A stretch of DNA of 64,000 nt from NCBI RefSeq assembly GCF_900590885.1, contig NZ_UUON01000011.1, positions 1 to 64,000 of the forward strand, written 5' to 3'. The DNA comes from Pseudomonas viridiflava (GTDB lineage Bacteria; Pseudomonadota; Gammaproteobacteria; Pseudomonadales; Pseudomonadaceae). The notes below the pieces were generated by a model. That model was given only the letters and a program-made list of their open reading frames with translations, had not been told where the DNA came from and did not search any database. Below, piece after piece: positions 53,324 to 61,599 of the stretch (positions are counted from its first letter, which is position 1; the number at the start of each line of letters is the position of its first letter). The position numbers were made by a program, and so were the translations under genes.

Positions 53324-55142
53324 TTTGAACAACGAGCCACAAAGCGCCATCGATGCCCACGGCATCATCGGCGACATGCGCAGCGCCGCTCTGGTGAATG
53401 ACAAAGGCAGCATCGACTTTTACTGCTGGCCGGAATTCGACAGCCCCTCGATCTTCTGCGCACTGCTGGACACCCCCGACGCCGGCACCTTCCAACTCAC
53501 CCCCGACCTGCCCAACGCCCGCCGCGAGCAGATCTACCTGCCCGACACCAATGTGTTGCAAACCCGCTGGCTCAGCGATGAAGCCGTGGTGGAGATCACT
53601 GACCTGCTGGCGATCAGCGAAGAGCCCGATGACCTGCCGCTGTTGATCCGCCGGGTGCGCGTGGTCAGCGGCAAGGCCACGATTCACCTGCGCTGCGCCG
53701 TGCGCCATGACTATGCGCGCACGCCCACCGTCGCAACGCTGGATAACGGCATGGTGTGCTTCAATGCCGACGGCCAGCCCGGCCTGCGCCTGTCCAGCAG
53801 CCACCCGCTGCAGATCAAGGCCGACGCTGCAGTGGCCAGCTTCGTGCTGAACCAGGAGGAAGATGCCGAGTTCGTGCTCGGCGGCCTCGAGGATGAGCGC
53901 GTCGACAACGGCTGCACCGACCTGGCGCTGGCGCACACCTTGAAGTTCTGGCGCGGCTGGATCGCGCAGTCGACCTATCGCGGGCGCTGGCGCGAAATGG
54001 TCAACCGCTCGGCCCTGGCGCTCAAGCTGCTGACCTCGCGCAAACACGGCGCCATCATCGCTGCCGCGACCTTCGGCCTGCCGGAAACCCCGGGCGGCGA
54101 GCGCAACTGGGACTACCGCTACACCTGGATCCGCGACGCCTCGTTCACCGTCTACGCCTTCATGCGCCTGGGTTTCGTCGAAGAAGCCAACGCCTACATG
54201 CGCTGGCTCAAAGGCCGGGTCAGCGACTGCTGCGGCCAGCCGACCAAGATCAACATCCTGTACGGCATCGACGGCCGCCAGGAACTGCCCGAAACCACCC
54301 TGGACCACCTCAGCGGCCACGGCGGCGCCACGCCGGTGCGCATCGGCAATGAGGCGGTCGACCAGATCCAGCTGGATATCTATGGCGAGCTGATGGACGC
54401 GGTGTACCTGGTCAACAAATACGGCGAAGCCATCTCCCACGAAGGCTGGAAACACACGGTGGAAGTTGCCGACCAGGTCTGCGAAATCTGGAACCAGAAG
54501 GACGTCGGCATCTGGGAAATGCGCGGCGAGCAGCATCACTTCCTGCATTCGCGACTGATGTGCTGGGTGGCCCTGGACCGCGCGATCCGCCTGGCCTCCA
54601 AGCGTTCACTGCCGGCGCCGTTTGCACGCTGGGACCAGACCCGCCAGGCGATCTACGCCGACATCTGGAGCAACTTCTGGAATGAGGAACGCGGGCATTT
54701 CGTCCAGCATATCGGCAGCACCGCCCTCGACGGTTCGATGCTGCTGATGCCCCTGGTGCGCTTCGTCGCCGCCACCGACCCGCGCTGGCTTTCGACCCTG
54801 GAAGCCATCCAGAAAAGCCTGGTGCGCGACGGCATGGTCTACCGCTATCGCAACGACGACAACCAGATCGACGGCCTGCAAGGCACCGAAGGCGCCTTCG
54901 CCGCCTGCTCCTTCTGGTACGTCGAATGCCTGGCCCGCGCCGGGCAGGTGGAAAAAGCCCACCTGGAATTCGAACAACTGCTGCGCTACGCCAACCCGTT
55001 GGGCCTGTACGCCGAAGAGTTCGACAGCCAGGCCCGACACTTGGGTAATACGCCCCAGGCGTTGAGCCATCTGGCGTTGATCAGCGCAGCGACCTTCCTG
55101 GACCGCAAACTCAGCGGGGAGAAGACCACCTGGCAGCCCTGA
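53316..55142 (+). CDS. Glycoside hydrolase family 15 protein (glucoamylase/trehalase-like)
   Basis: A 608-residue cytoplasmic protein. The N-terminal beta-sandwich begins IDAHGIIGDMRSAALVNDKG. The (alpha/alpha)6 barrel has ERNWDYRYTWIRDASF (the typical GH15 active-site block), LGFVEEANAYMRWL, EIWNQKDVGIWEMRG (catalytic acid Glu region), and DGLQGTEGAFAACSFWYVE near the end. Prokaryotic members hydrolyse alpha-glucans or trehalose. Paired with a glucose dehydrogenase-like SDR, it would release glucose that the SDR oxidises. Ends before the REP doublet. Confidence 0.92.
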   Translation: MVDLNNEPQSAIDAHGIIGDMRSAALVNDKGSIDFYCWPEFDSPSIFCALLDTPDAGTFQLTPDLPNARREQIYLPDTNVLQTRWLSDEAVVEITDLLAISEEPDDLPLLIRRVRVVSGKATIHLRCAVRHDYARTPTVATLDNGMVCFNADGQPGLRLSSSHPLQIKADAAVASFVLNQEEDAEFVLGGLEDERVDNGCTDLALAHTLKFWRGWIAQSTYRGRWREMVNRSALALKLLTSRKHGAIIAAATFGLPETPGGERNWDYRYTWIRDASFTVYAFMRLGFVEEANAYMRWLKGRVSDCCGQPTKINILYGIDGRQELPETTLDHLSGHGGATPVRIGNEAVDQIQLDIYGELMDAVYLVNKYGEAISHEGWKHTVEVADQVCEIWNQKDVGIWEMRGEQHHFLHSRLMCWVALDRAIRLASKRSLPAPFARWDQTRQAIYADIWSNFWNEERGHFVQHIGSTALDGSMLLMPLVRFVAATDPRWLSTLEAIQKSLVRDGMVYRYRNDDNQIDGLQGTEGAFAACSFWYVECLARAGQVEKAHLEFEQLLRYANPLGLYAEEFDSQARHLGNTPQALSHLALISAATFLDRKLSGEKTTWQP

Positions 55143-55178
55143 AAACCCAACTGCGGCTCACCTGATGTGTGGAGATCA

Positions 55179-55273
55179 AAATGTGGGAGGGGGCTTGCCC
55201 CCGATGAGGGTGTGTCAGTTGATAAATCTGCAACTGACCCACTGCTATCGGGGGCAAGCCCCCTCCCACATTT
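55179..55273. repeat. REP doublet: two inverted REPs around an inner palindrome
   Basis: Two REP units in head-to-head orientation. The outer arms (55179-55205 and 55247-55273) are exact 27-bp complements. Inside lies a second inverted repeat, GTCAGTTG / CAACTGAC (55214-55221 and 55231-55238). As RNA or single-stranded DNA the whole 95 bp would fold into a branched hairpin. The best-preserved REP structure in the window; probable target of the REP-associated tyrosine transposase system. Confidence 0.92.
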
Positions 55274-55381
55274 GGATCGCATTACAACCCATGGACAAGT
55301 AAGAATATTGCCTTCGATACGAACGAGGTTCGTCATTCGTTTCAGCTAGAGTTCCAGCAGCCCCCCAGACAGGAACCCATC

Positions 55382-56278
55382 ATGCCCACCCTGCTCTACG
55401 CCCGCACCCCCATGCTCAACATCGCCTACGAAAGCCACGGCCCCACCGGCGGCAAACCCGTGATCCTCCTGCACGGCTTCCCCTACGACCCCCGTGGCTA
55501 TGACGCAATCGCCCCAGCGCTGGCCGGGCGCGGCTACCGGGTACTGGTCCCCTACCTGCGCGGCTACGGCCCCACACGGTTCATCAACCCACAAATCATG
55601 CGCTCCGGCCAACAAGCCGCCCTGGCCCAGGATCTGCTGGACTTCATGGATGCACTCGAGATTCCAAAGGCCACCCTCGCCGGCTACGACTGGGGTGGCC
55701 GCGCCGCCTGTATCGTCGCCGCACTCTGGCCACACCGGGTGCACGGCCTGGTGACCGGCGACGGTTACAACATCCAGGACATCGCCAAATCCCTCAAACC
55801 ACGCGCGCCGGAGGCGGAGCATCGGCTGTGGTACCAGTTTTACTTCCACACCCAGCGCGGCGTGGACGGGCTGACCGCCAACCGTCGTGAGTTGTGTGAG
55901 TTGCTGTGGTCACTGTGGTCACCGACCTGGGCCGCGGGGCCGGGCCTGTATGCACAGACGGCACCGTCGTTCGATAACCCGGATTTTGTCGAGGTGGTGA
56001 TTCACTCTTATCGCCACCGCTTCATGTATGCGCCCGGCGACCCGGCGCTGGAGGCCATCGAGCAGGCGCTGGCGCTGCAACCGGCGATTACGGTGCCGAG
56101 CATTTCGCTGTGTGGTGCCGATGACGGCGTGGGCCCGCCGCCGCAAGAGGATGACGACGTGGAACACTTCAGCGGCTTTTACCGGCGCCAGGTGTTGCCC
56201 GGCGTGGGCCACAATATTCCCCAGGAGTCGCCGCAAGCGACGCTGGCGGCGCTCTTTGAGCTGCTCGACCGGCCCTAA
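55382..56278 (+). CDS. Alpha/beta hydrolase, epoxide hydrolase/dehalogenase-like
   Basis: A 298-residue alpha/beta hydrolase. The oxyanion motif is LLHGFPYDPRGY, the nucleophile elbow GYDWGGRAA places Asp103 where lipases have Ser, and the catalytic His is in LPGVGHNIPQE. An Asp nucleophile marks epoxide hydrolases and haloalkane/haloacetate dehalogenases, not esterases. Substrate unknown. AGGAA precedes ATG 55382. Its 3' end overlaps the convergent phytochrome gene by 4 bp. Confidence 0.9.
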   Translation: MPTLLYARTPMLNIAYESHGPTGGKPVILLHGFPYDPRGYDAIAPALAGRGYRVLVPYLRGYGPTRFINPQIMRSGQQAALAQDLLDFMDALEIPKATLAGYDWGGRAACIVAALWPHRVHGLVTGDGYNIQDIAKSLKPRAPEAEHRLWYQFYFHTQRGVDGLTANRRELCELLWSLWSPTWAAGPGLYAQTAPSFDNPDFVEVVIHSYRHRFMYAPGDPALEAIEQALALQPAITVPSISLCGADDGVGPPPQEDDDVEHFSGFYRRQVLPGVGHNIPQESPQATLAALFELLDRP

Positions 56279-58494
56279 ACCGCCGCCGGGATCCTGAAGC
56301 TGAACACACTGCCCTGCCCGGCCACGCTTTCGGCCCAGAGCGTGCCGCCGTGGGCCTGGATGATGCCGTGGGAAATATACAAACCCAGGCCGCTACCGGT
56401 GGGGTTGCCCTCGCGGGAAGTCCAGTAGCGCTCGAAGATGTACGGCAGTTGCGCCTCGCCGATCCCCACGCCGTTGTCGCACACGCGAAACAGCACTTCA
56501 TCGTCTGCCGCCTGGGCGATCACCTCAATGGCGCCGCCCAGGTCGGTGAACTTGAGGGCGTTGCCGAGCAGGTTGGAAAACACTTGGAACAGCCGCTCCG
56601 GGTCGGCCTGGACGCGCAGCCCCGGCTGGGCGCGCCACGTCAGGTTGATGCCCTTGGCCGCCGCCAGCGGGTGCCACATCAGGCCGAGCTGGTCGAGGGT
56701 CGCGCGCACCTCCAGCGGTTGCAGGGCCACCCGATAGCGCCCGGCCTCGATGCGCGAAATATCGATCAGGTCTTCGAGCAGCGTGTTCATGCGCGACGTG
56801 GCGGTCTGCATGGTTTCAATCGCGGTGGTCAGGCGCCGGTTGGCCTTGGTTTCTTCGACGGGCACCAGCTTGCGCATCATCCCGCATTGCATCAGCAGGA
56901 TGGTCAGCGGGCTGCGCAGGTCATGGGAGACCACCGCCACCAGCTCATCCCGTGCACGCACGGCGGCATGCTCGCGCTGCACCTGGCGCGCCAGGTCATG
57001 CTCAAGGGCGTTACGGCGCAGGCTCTCCACCGCCTGCAATTCCGAACTCGACCACTGCTGCGCCTTGCCGTCGACTTGCTGCTTCCATAATTCAAACGAC
57101 TGGCGCGGGCTCAGTGAGGTGGCCAAGGCTTCGCGCTGTTTTATCGGCTCGCCGCTCCAGTGCACCGTGGTCTTGACCTCGGGGCGAAACCACATCACGG
57201 CGTTGTCCACCGGTTTGGGCAGGCGAAACGCCAACAGGCCACTGGCGACATCTTGGTAGGCGGCGGCTGGCGCAAAGTCCGCACCCAGTTGGTGACTGGC
57301 AACTACGCCTTTTTCCTGCTGACGGACCCACGGGTAGAGCGCGCGGATTTCCTCTTCGCCGGGGCATACGCCAAAGCAGTGCAAACGCTCCTCCACCAGA
57401 ATCGCCAGCCCGCTGGCCGCCGTCAGGTTCAACAAGGTCTGCGCGTGCGGCCGCAGGCTCTCCATCACGTCGCAGGTGTCCTGTGCCATGGCACTGGCCA
57501 AGACGTCGATCATGGCGGTTTTTTCCAGCTGCTGACGCCGCGCCTCCTGTTCCTGCAGCAAGGTGATCTGCATCGACAGCAACTGGCCGACACTGGTGCA
57601 GGCCGTGCGCAGTTCATGGGGCACGCGCAACGGCTCGCGGTGGCCACAGGTGATCAGGCCCCAGAGCTGCTCGTCCTTGATCAGCGAGATGCTCATCGAG
57701 GAGCGCACACCCATGTTTTTCAAGTAGTGGCAGTGCACCGGCGACACGCTGCGCAGCACCGCGAAACTGAGGTCCAGGGCCTGGCCGGTGTCGGGGCGCA
57801 GGGCCGGCAGGATCGGCACCGGCGTATAGGCAGCATCGGGAATCACCCGGATCCAGTTCAGCCGGTAGAGTTCTCGGGCCTGGGGCGGAATATCCGAGGC
57901 CGGGAAACACAGGCCCAGGTACGGCTGCATGCCGTCGCTCAGGGATTCGCCGATCACCTTGCCGTGGCCTTGCGGTTCGAAACGGTACAGGGTGACCCGG
58001 TCGTAACCGGTCAATGCGCGGATTTCGGTGACACAGAGCTGGTACAGCCCATCGAGGGTCTTGGCCGACTGCAAGCGACGCAGGGTGCGGGCGACGTGCA
58101 GGGCTGCCGCATGCTGGGGCAGCACGCTGCGCTCCAGCTCCAGAAACAGCAGCCCCTGGTGGCGGTGCAGCAAGGCGTCGTATTGCTCGCCCTTGAGGGT
58201 GACGTGATGCAGCTCGTCCTCATCGGCATCCAAATCCGCAAGGGCCAGCCGCACCTGGGCCAGCGCCGCCTCACCGATCAGGCTGCCCAGCGCCTGGCCG
58301 GTCAACGACGCAGCGCCCAGGCCCAGCTCGGTATTGACGTTGGTGCTGGCCTGCAGCACCGCCAGCGTCGGCTCGCTGAGGGTCAACAACAGGCCATGGG
58401 GCTGGATCGCGCCAGGAATATGAATAGGCTCGCTGGCGCAGTCGTCACTGAGGACGGCGCCGGTCGCAGGCAATGGTTTCATGGGCAGCGTCAC
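56275..58494 (-). CDS. Bacteriophytochrome sensor histidine kinase
   Basis: A 739-residue red/far-red photoreceptor kinase. The PAS domain starts with the biliverdin-binding Cys (Cys19, DDCASEPIHIPGAIQPHG). The GAF domain has LCFPASDIPPQARELY and NWIRVIPDAAYTPV, then a PHY domain, a HisKA helix with VVSHDLRSPLTIL, and an ATPase domain (NLLGNALKFTD, GSGLGLYISHGI). Signal: biliverdin photoconversion controls autophosphorylation. GTG start at 58494; ATG 58482 would still keep the Cys (position 15). No haem oxygenase gene and no response regulator lies next to it. Confidence 0.94.
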   Translation of the reverse strand: MTLPMKPLPATGAVLSDDCASEPIHIPGAIQPHGLLLTLSEPTLAVLQASTNVNTELGLGAASLTGQALGSLIGEAALAQVRLALADLDADEDELHHVTLKGEQYDALLHRHQGLLFLELERSVLPQHAAALHVARTLRRLQSAKTLDGLYQLCVTEIRALTGYDRVTLYRFEPQGHGKVIGESLSDGMQPYLGLCFPASDIPPQARELYRLNWIRVIPDAAYTPVPILPALRPDTGQALDLSFAVLRSVSPVHCHYLKNMGVRSSMSISLIKDEQLWGLITCGHREPLRVPHELRTACTSVGQLLSMQITLLQEQEARRQQLEKTAMIDVLASAMAQDTCDVMESLRPHAQTLLNLTAASGLAILVEERLHCFGVCPGEEEIRALYPWVRQQEKGVVASHQLGADFAPAAAYQDVASGLLAFRLPKPVDNAVMWFRPEVKTTVHWSGEPIKQREALATSLSPRQSFELWKQQVDGKAQQWSSSELQAVESLRRNALEHDLARQVQREHAAVRARDELVAVVSHDLRSPLTILLMQCGMMRKLVPVEETKANRRLTTAIETMQTATSRMNTLLEDLIDISRIEAGRYRVALQPLEVRATLDQLGLMWHPLAAAKGINLTWRAQPGLRVQADPERLFQVFSNLLGNALKFTDLGGAIEVIAQAADDEVLFRVCDNGVGIGEAQLPYIFERYWTSREGNPTGSGLGLYISHGIIQAHGGTLWAESVAGQGSVFSFRIPAAV

Positions 58495-58590
58495 GCCGGG
58501 GGCGGAGGGAGTAGCGGCGCAGCACTTCGAGCTGACTGCGGAAGGTAGTCCGCCAACATAGCACCTTGGTTCAACTGTGTACGTTTTCGT

Positions 58591-59559
58591 TCAAGCCGGC
58601 GCGCAGAAGCGCTCGCGATAGGCCTGGGGCGTGACTTCCAGGGAGCGTACAAAGCTGCGGCGCAGGGTCTCTTCACAGCCGAAACCGCACTGCACGGCGA
58701 TGCGCTTGATCGAGGCGGTGCTGTCGGCCAGCTGGCGGCGCGCGGTTTCCACGCGGATCAGCTCCACGGCGCGCGCCGGCGTCTGCCCGGTTTCGGCGCG
58801 GTAGTGGCGCACGAAGCTGCGCTCGCTCATGCCCGCCTGCGCGGCCAGGGTTGCGATGCTGAGGTCAAGGGTGAGGTTTTCGGCAACCCAGGCGTGCAGC
58901 TCGGCAAAGCGGCTGCCACCCTTTTGCAGGGCCAGGGTCACGCTGAATTGCGATTGGCCGCCGGGGCGCTTGAGGAACACCACCAGGTGGCGCGCTACTT
59001 CCAGGGCCACGGCGCGGCCCAGGTCTTCCTCGACCAGCGCCAGGCACAGGTCGATGCCGGCGGTGACCCCGGCAGAGGTCCACACCGCGCCTTGCTGGAT
59101 AAAGATCGGGTTGGCTTCCACCGTCAGCGCAGGGAATTTGCGCGCGAGTTCTTCGCAACGAGTCCAGTGGGTGGCGACGCGGCAACCGTCGAGCAAACCG
59201 CTGGCGGCCAGCAGGAAGGCGCCGGTGCACACCGAGGTCATTCGCCGGGTGTGCCGGGCTTTTTCGCGCACCCAATCCACCAGCGACAAGTCTTCGGCAG
59301 CGCCATACACGCCCCAGCCGCCGGCGATCACCAGCGTGTCACACGGCGCGTCGGCGGCGGGCAGCGGCTGCGCCACCAGCGCGAGGCCGGCGGAGGTCAT
59401 CACCGGCTCGGCCTGGTCGGCGATCACATTGACCGCGTAGGGCAACGGCAAGCCGCGCTGGCGCGCCAGGTCGTTGGCCGAGGCGAAGACCTGCAACGGC
59501 CCGGTCACGTCGAGCACCTGGGCATTATCAAAAGCGAGCACGTGGATGAGTCTGGGCAT
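58591..59559 (-). CDS. GlxA family transcriptional regulator (DJ-1/PfpI plus AraC domains)
   Basis: A 322-residue regulator. The N-terminal DJ-1-like domain (LIHVLAFDNAQVLDVTGPLQ, SVCTGAFLLAASGLLDG with the nucleophile-elbow Cys) is followed by an AraC-type DNA-binding domain (DLSIATLAAQAGMSERSFVR, GFGCEETLRRSFVRSLEVTP). Such regulators sense a small metabolite with the first domain. Divergent from the isonitrile hydratase gene across 90 bp, so it probably controls it. ATG 59559 starts the conserved domain; earlier codons lack similarity. Confidence 0.9.
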   Translation of the reverse strand: MPRLIHVLAFDNAQVLDVTGPLQVFASANDLARQRGLPLPYAVNVIADQAEPVMTSAGLALVAQPLPAADAPCDTLVIAGGWGVYGAAEDLSLVDWVREKARHTRRMTSVCTGAFLLAASGLLDGCRVATHWTRCEELARKFPALTVEANPIFIQQGAVWTSAGVTAGIDLCLALVEEDLGRAVALEVARHLVVFLKRPGGQSQFSVTLALQKGGSRFAELHAWVAENLTLDLSIATLAAQAGMSERSFVRHYRAETGQTPARAVELIRVETARRQLADSTASIKRIAVQCGFGCEETLRRSFVRSLEVTPQAYRERFCAPA

Positions 59560-59649
59560 GATTGGCGTGATTTGTGGGCTCAATGGCGTATTCGCCAAAG
59601 CCTAGGCCTCTAGAGTGAAGCCGTCCACCCCTTTATCGGAGCTTCATTC

Positions 59650-60330
59650 ATGACCTTGCAGATCGGCTTTCTGTTGTTCCCCGGCATCCAGCAACTGGAC
59701 CTCACCGGCCCCTATGACGTGCTCGGTTCGCTGCCGGACGTGAAGCTGCACCTGGTGTGGAAAGACCTCGCGCCGATCACATCCAGCACCGGCCTGGTGT
59801 TCACCCCGACCACCACCTACGCCGAGTGCCCGACCCTGGATGTGATCTGCGTGCCCGGCGGTTCGGGCGTTGGCGCCTTGATGGAAGACGAGCAGACCCT
59901 GGACTTCCTCAAGGCTCAGGCGCAGACCGCACGCTACGTGACCTCGGTGTGCACCGGCTCGCTGGTACTCGGCGCGGCGGGTTTACTGCGCGGGCGCAAG
60001 GCGACCACCCACTGGGCCTACCACGACATGCTCGCCCCGCTCGGCGCGATCCCGGTCCAGGACCGCGTGGTGCGCGACGGCAACCTGTTCACCGGTGGCG
60101 GGATTACCGCCGGCATCGACTTCGCGCTGGTGCTGGCGGCCGAGTTGTACAGCGAGGCGGCGGCGCAACTGGTGCAGTTGCAGATCGAATACGCGCCAGC
60201 GCCGCCGTTCAACGCCGGCAGCCCGCAGACGGCGCCCGCGCATGTGCTGGAAGAGGCGAAAAAACGCGTAGTGGAGTCGCGCAGGGTGCGTGGTGAGATC
60301 ACTGCACGGGCGGCGGCACGGCTGGGCTGA
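59650..60330 (+). CDS. inhA: Isonitrile hydratase
   Basis: A 226-residue DJ-1/PfpI superfamily enzyme that hydrates isocyanides to N-substituted formamides. The nucleophile Cys101 (SVCTGSLVLGAAGLL), Thr102 and Asp17 (LDLTGPYDVLG) are in the positions known for P. putida isonitrile hydratase. The remaining sequence (FTGGGITAGIDFAL, HWAYHDMLA) also matches. Soluble, dimeric in the family. The start follows GGAG. Regulated probably by the divergent GlxA-type gene. Confidence 0.92.
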   Translation: MTLQIGFLLFPGIQQLDLTGPYDVLGSLPDVKLHLVWKDLAPITSSTGLVFTPTTTYAECPTLDVICVPGGSGVGALMEDEQTLDFLKAQAQTARYVTSVCTGSLVLGAAGLLRGRKATTHWAYHDMLAPLGAIPVQDRVVRDGNLFTGGGITAGIDFALVLAAELYSEAAAQLVQLQIEYAPAPPFNAGSPQTAPAHVLEEAKKRVVESRRVRGEITARAAARLG

Positions 60331-60344
60331 CGCCACACGGGCAT

Positions 60345-60974
60345 TCAGTTGGGCCGCGACATCAACGCCAGGCGCACGGCCAGCAGCGTCAGCACCGTTG
60401 CCAGTCCCCACTTTTGCAGCAACGCGCCTTGCGAGCGCTTGGCAAAAAATCGGCTCAGCGCTCCGCCAAAAGCCCCCAGCAGCAGGTGAAACACTGCCGC
60501 GATCAACGTCAACACCCCGCCGAGCAGCATCAGTTGCGTGGCAATGGCTCCCGCCTCAGGCCGCACGAATTGCGGCAGGAACACCAGAAAAAACAGCAAC
60601 GCCTTGGGGTTCAGCAAACTATTCAGCATCGCCTGCCAAACGACCCGGCCCAGGGGGATCTGGCTGACGTGAGCGGTGTCCAAACCTGGGCTTTTCTGCA
60701 AGGTCTTGAACGCCAGCCACAGCAGATAAACCACACCTGCATAACGAATCAGATCAAACGCCGGCGGCCAACTGGCCACCAACGCCGTCACCCCGGTGGC
60801 CGTCAACACCGTCAGCAGCAGGTCCGCCACGCCAATCCCCAAGGCCGACGCCACCCCGCCGCGCCAGCCATGGGTCACGCCATGGCTGATCACAAACGCC
60901 ATATTCGGCCCCGGCGATAACAACAGCAGCATCACCGCACTGGAAAAAACCGCCAGGGTCGCAAGGTCGATCAT
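60345..60974 (-). CDS. LysE family translocator
   Basis: A 209-residue membrane protein with six helices. The N-terminal motif LLLLSPGPNMAFVISHG and NPKALLFFLVFLPQFV are those of the LysE/RhtB exporters of amino acids or homoserine lactones. GGAGGG upstream of ATG 60974 sets the start; an in-frame TTG two codons earlier is less likely. Substrate unknown. Convergent with inhA. Confidence 0.9.
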   Translation of the reverse strand: MIDLATLAVFSSAVMLLLLSPGPNMAFVISHGVTHGWRGGVASALGIGVADLLLTVLTATGVTALVASWPPAFDLIRYAGVVYLLWLAFKTLQKSPGLDTAHVSQIPLGRVVWQAMLNSLLNPKALLFFLVFLPQFVRPEAGAIATQLMLLGGVLTLIAAVFHLLLGAFGGALSRFFAKRSQGALLQKWGLATVLTLLAVRLALMSRPN

Positions 60975-61324
60975 GCTCAAGCCCTCCGCAGGAAAACCCG
61001 CAGATTAGCCGGCAGCGTCCAGGCCAACAAAAAATTGTGCTGGATACATTGTTCAGCGCAATGCCGGTACCGGTGATTTCTCTTGGGAACAGCCTGCTGG
61101 GGCAACTTCAACGGCAAATCGCAGCCTTTCACAGTTGGTTTTAAATGCAACTTACGCCCAGACGAAACCCCTATTGGCACGGCACTTAGTGCACCCTGCC
61201 TCACACTCTTTGTCCCCCCTTTCCCTTCCCCGATTGAAAAAGGTTTTTCCTTTCGCAGGAAAAATTTGATATTTGTTCCTACACTCAAAAACACAGCCAT
61301 TCACCGAGTGTTCGGACAAGGAAA

Positions 61325-61338
61325 GTCAATAAAATGAC
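61325..61338 (+). promoter_or_regulatory. FleQ box 1 upstream of psl
   Basis: GTCAATAAAATGAC. Against the FleQ consensus known from P. aeruginosa (GTCaNTAAAtTGAC) 13 of 14 positions agree. FleQ with c-di-GMP controls psl and pel there. Confidence 0.68.
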
Positions 61339-61385
61339 ACTAAAGAGATTGATTAACCTGTCTAGCATGCCACCTCCCCGCTATA

Positions 61386-61399
61386 GTCAATTAATTGAC
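61386..61399 (+). promoter_or_regulatory. FleQ box 2 upstream of psl
   Basis: GTCAATTAATTGAC, a perfect 14-bp palindrome, 13 of 14 positions matching the FleQ consensus. It lies 61 bp after box 1, a spacing of about six helical turns, so both sites face the same side of the DNA. Sits 200 bp before pslA. Confidence 0.72.
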
Positions 61400-61599
61400 C
61401 ACCACAAAAAGGGAACACTCCTTTAGTCACTACCCCGCAGATTCCCTTCAACTGCATAGCTTTGTTTGGTTTATGCATTTGGATTGATAGTTGCGTATTA
61501 CCCAGAGTAGCCGTCGTTCGACACGCGTTCTAAAGCCGCCACTGCTTTATTGAACAAATCCTCGAACAGCAGAGTCTGGAGTGCAATGAGGAATGTTTT

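Larger units (their letters stand above)
60975..61599 (+). other. Long non-coding region upstream of psl
   Basis: 625 bp without a convincing gene. AT-richer than the surrounding coding DNA, especially 61230-61500. It must hold the psl promoter and leader, and contains the two FleQ boxes listed separately and a Shine-Dalgarno (GAGGA) 8 bases before pslA. An open frame at 61083-61337 has no ribosome-binding site or gene-like codon bias. Long leaders of this kind in psl are typical targets of RsmA-type translational repressors: AGGA next to the start fits, but no structure was verified. Confidence 0.6.

Noticed and set aside
61165..61195. A TTGGCACGGCACTTAGTGCA sequence resembling a RpoN (-24/-12) promoter
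   Set aside because: The GG and GC elements are not at the required spacing for sigma-54, and it is over 400 bp from pslA.
61083..61337. An 84-codon frame in the psl upstream region
   Set aside because: No Shine-Dalgarno, no codon bias, and it ends inside FleQ box 1. Treated as non-coding.
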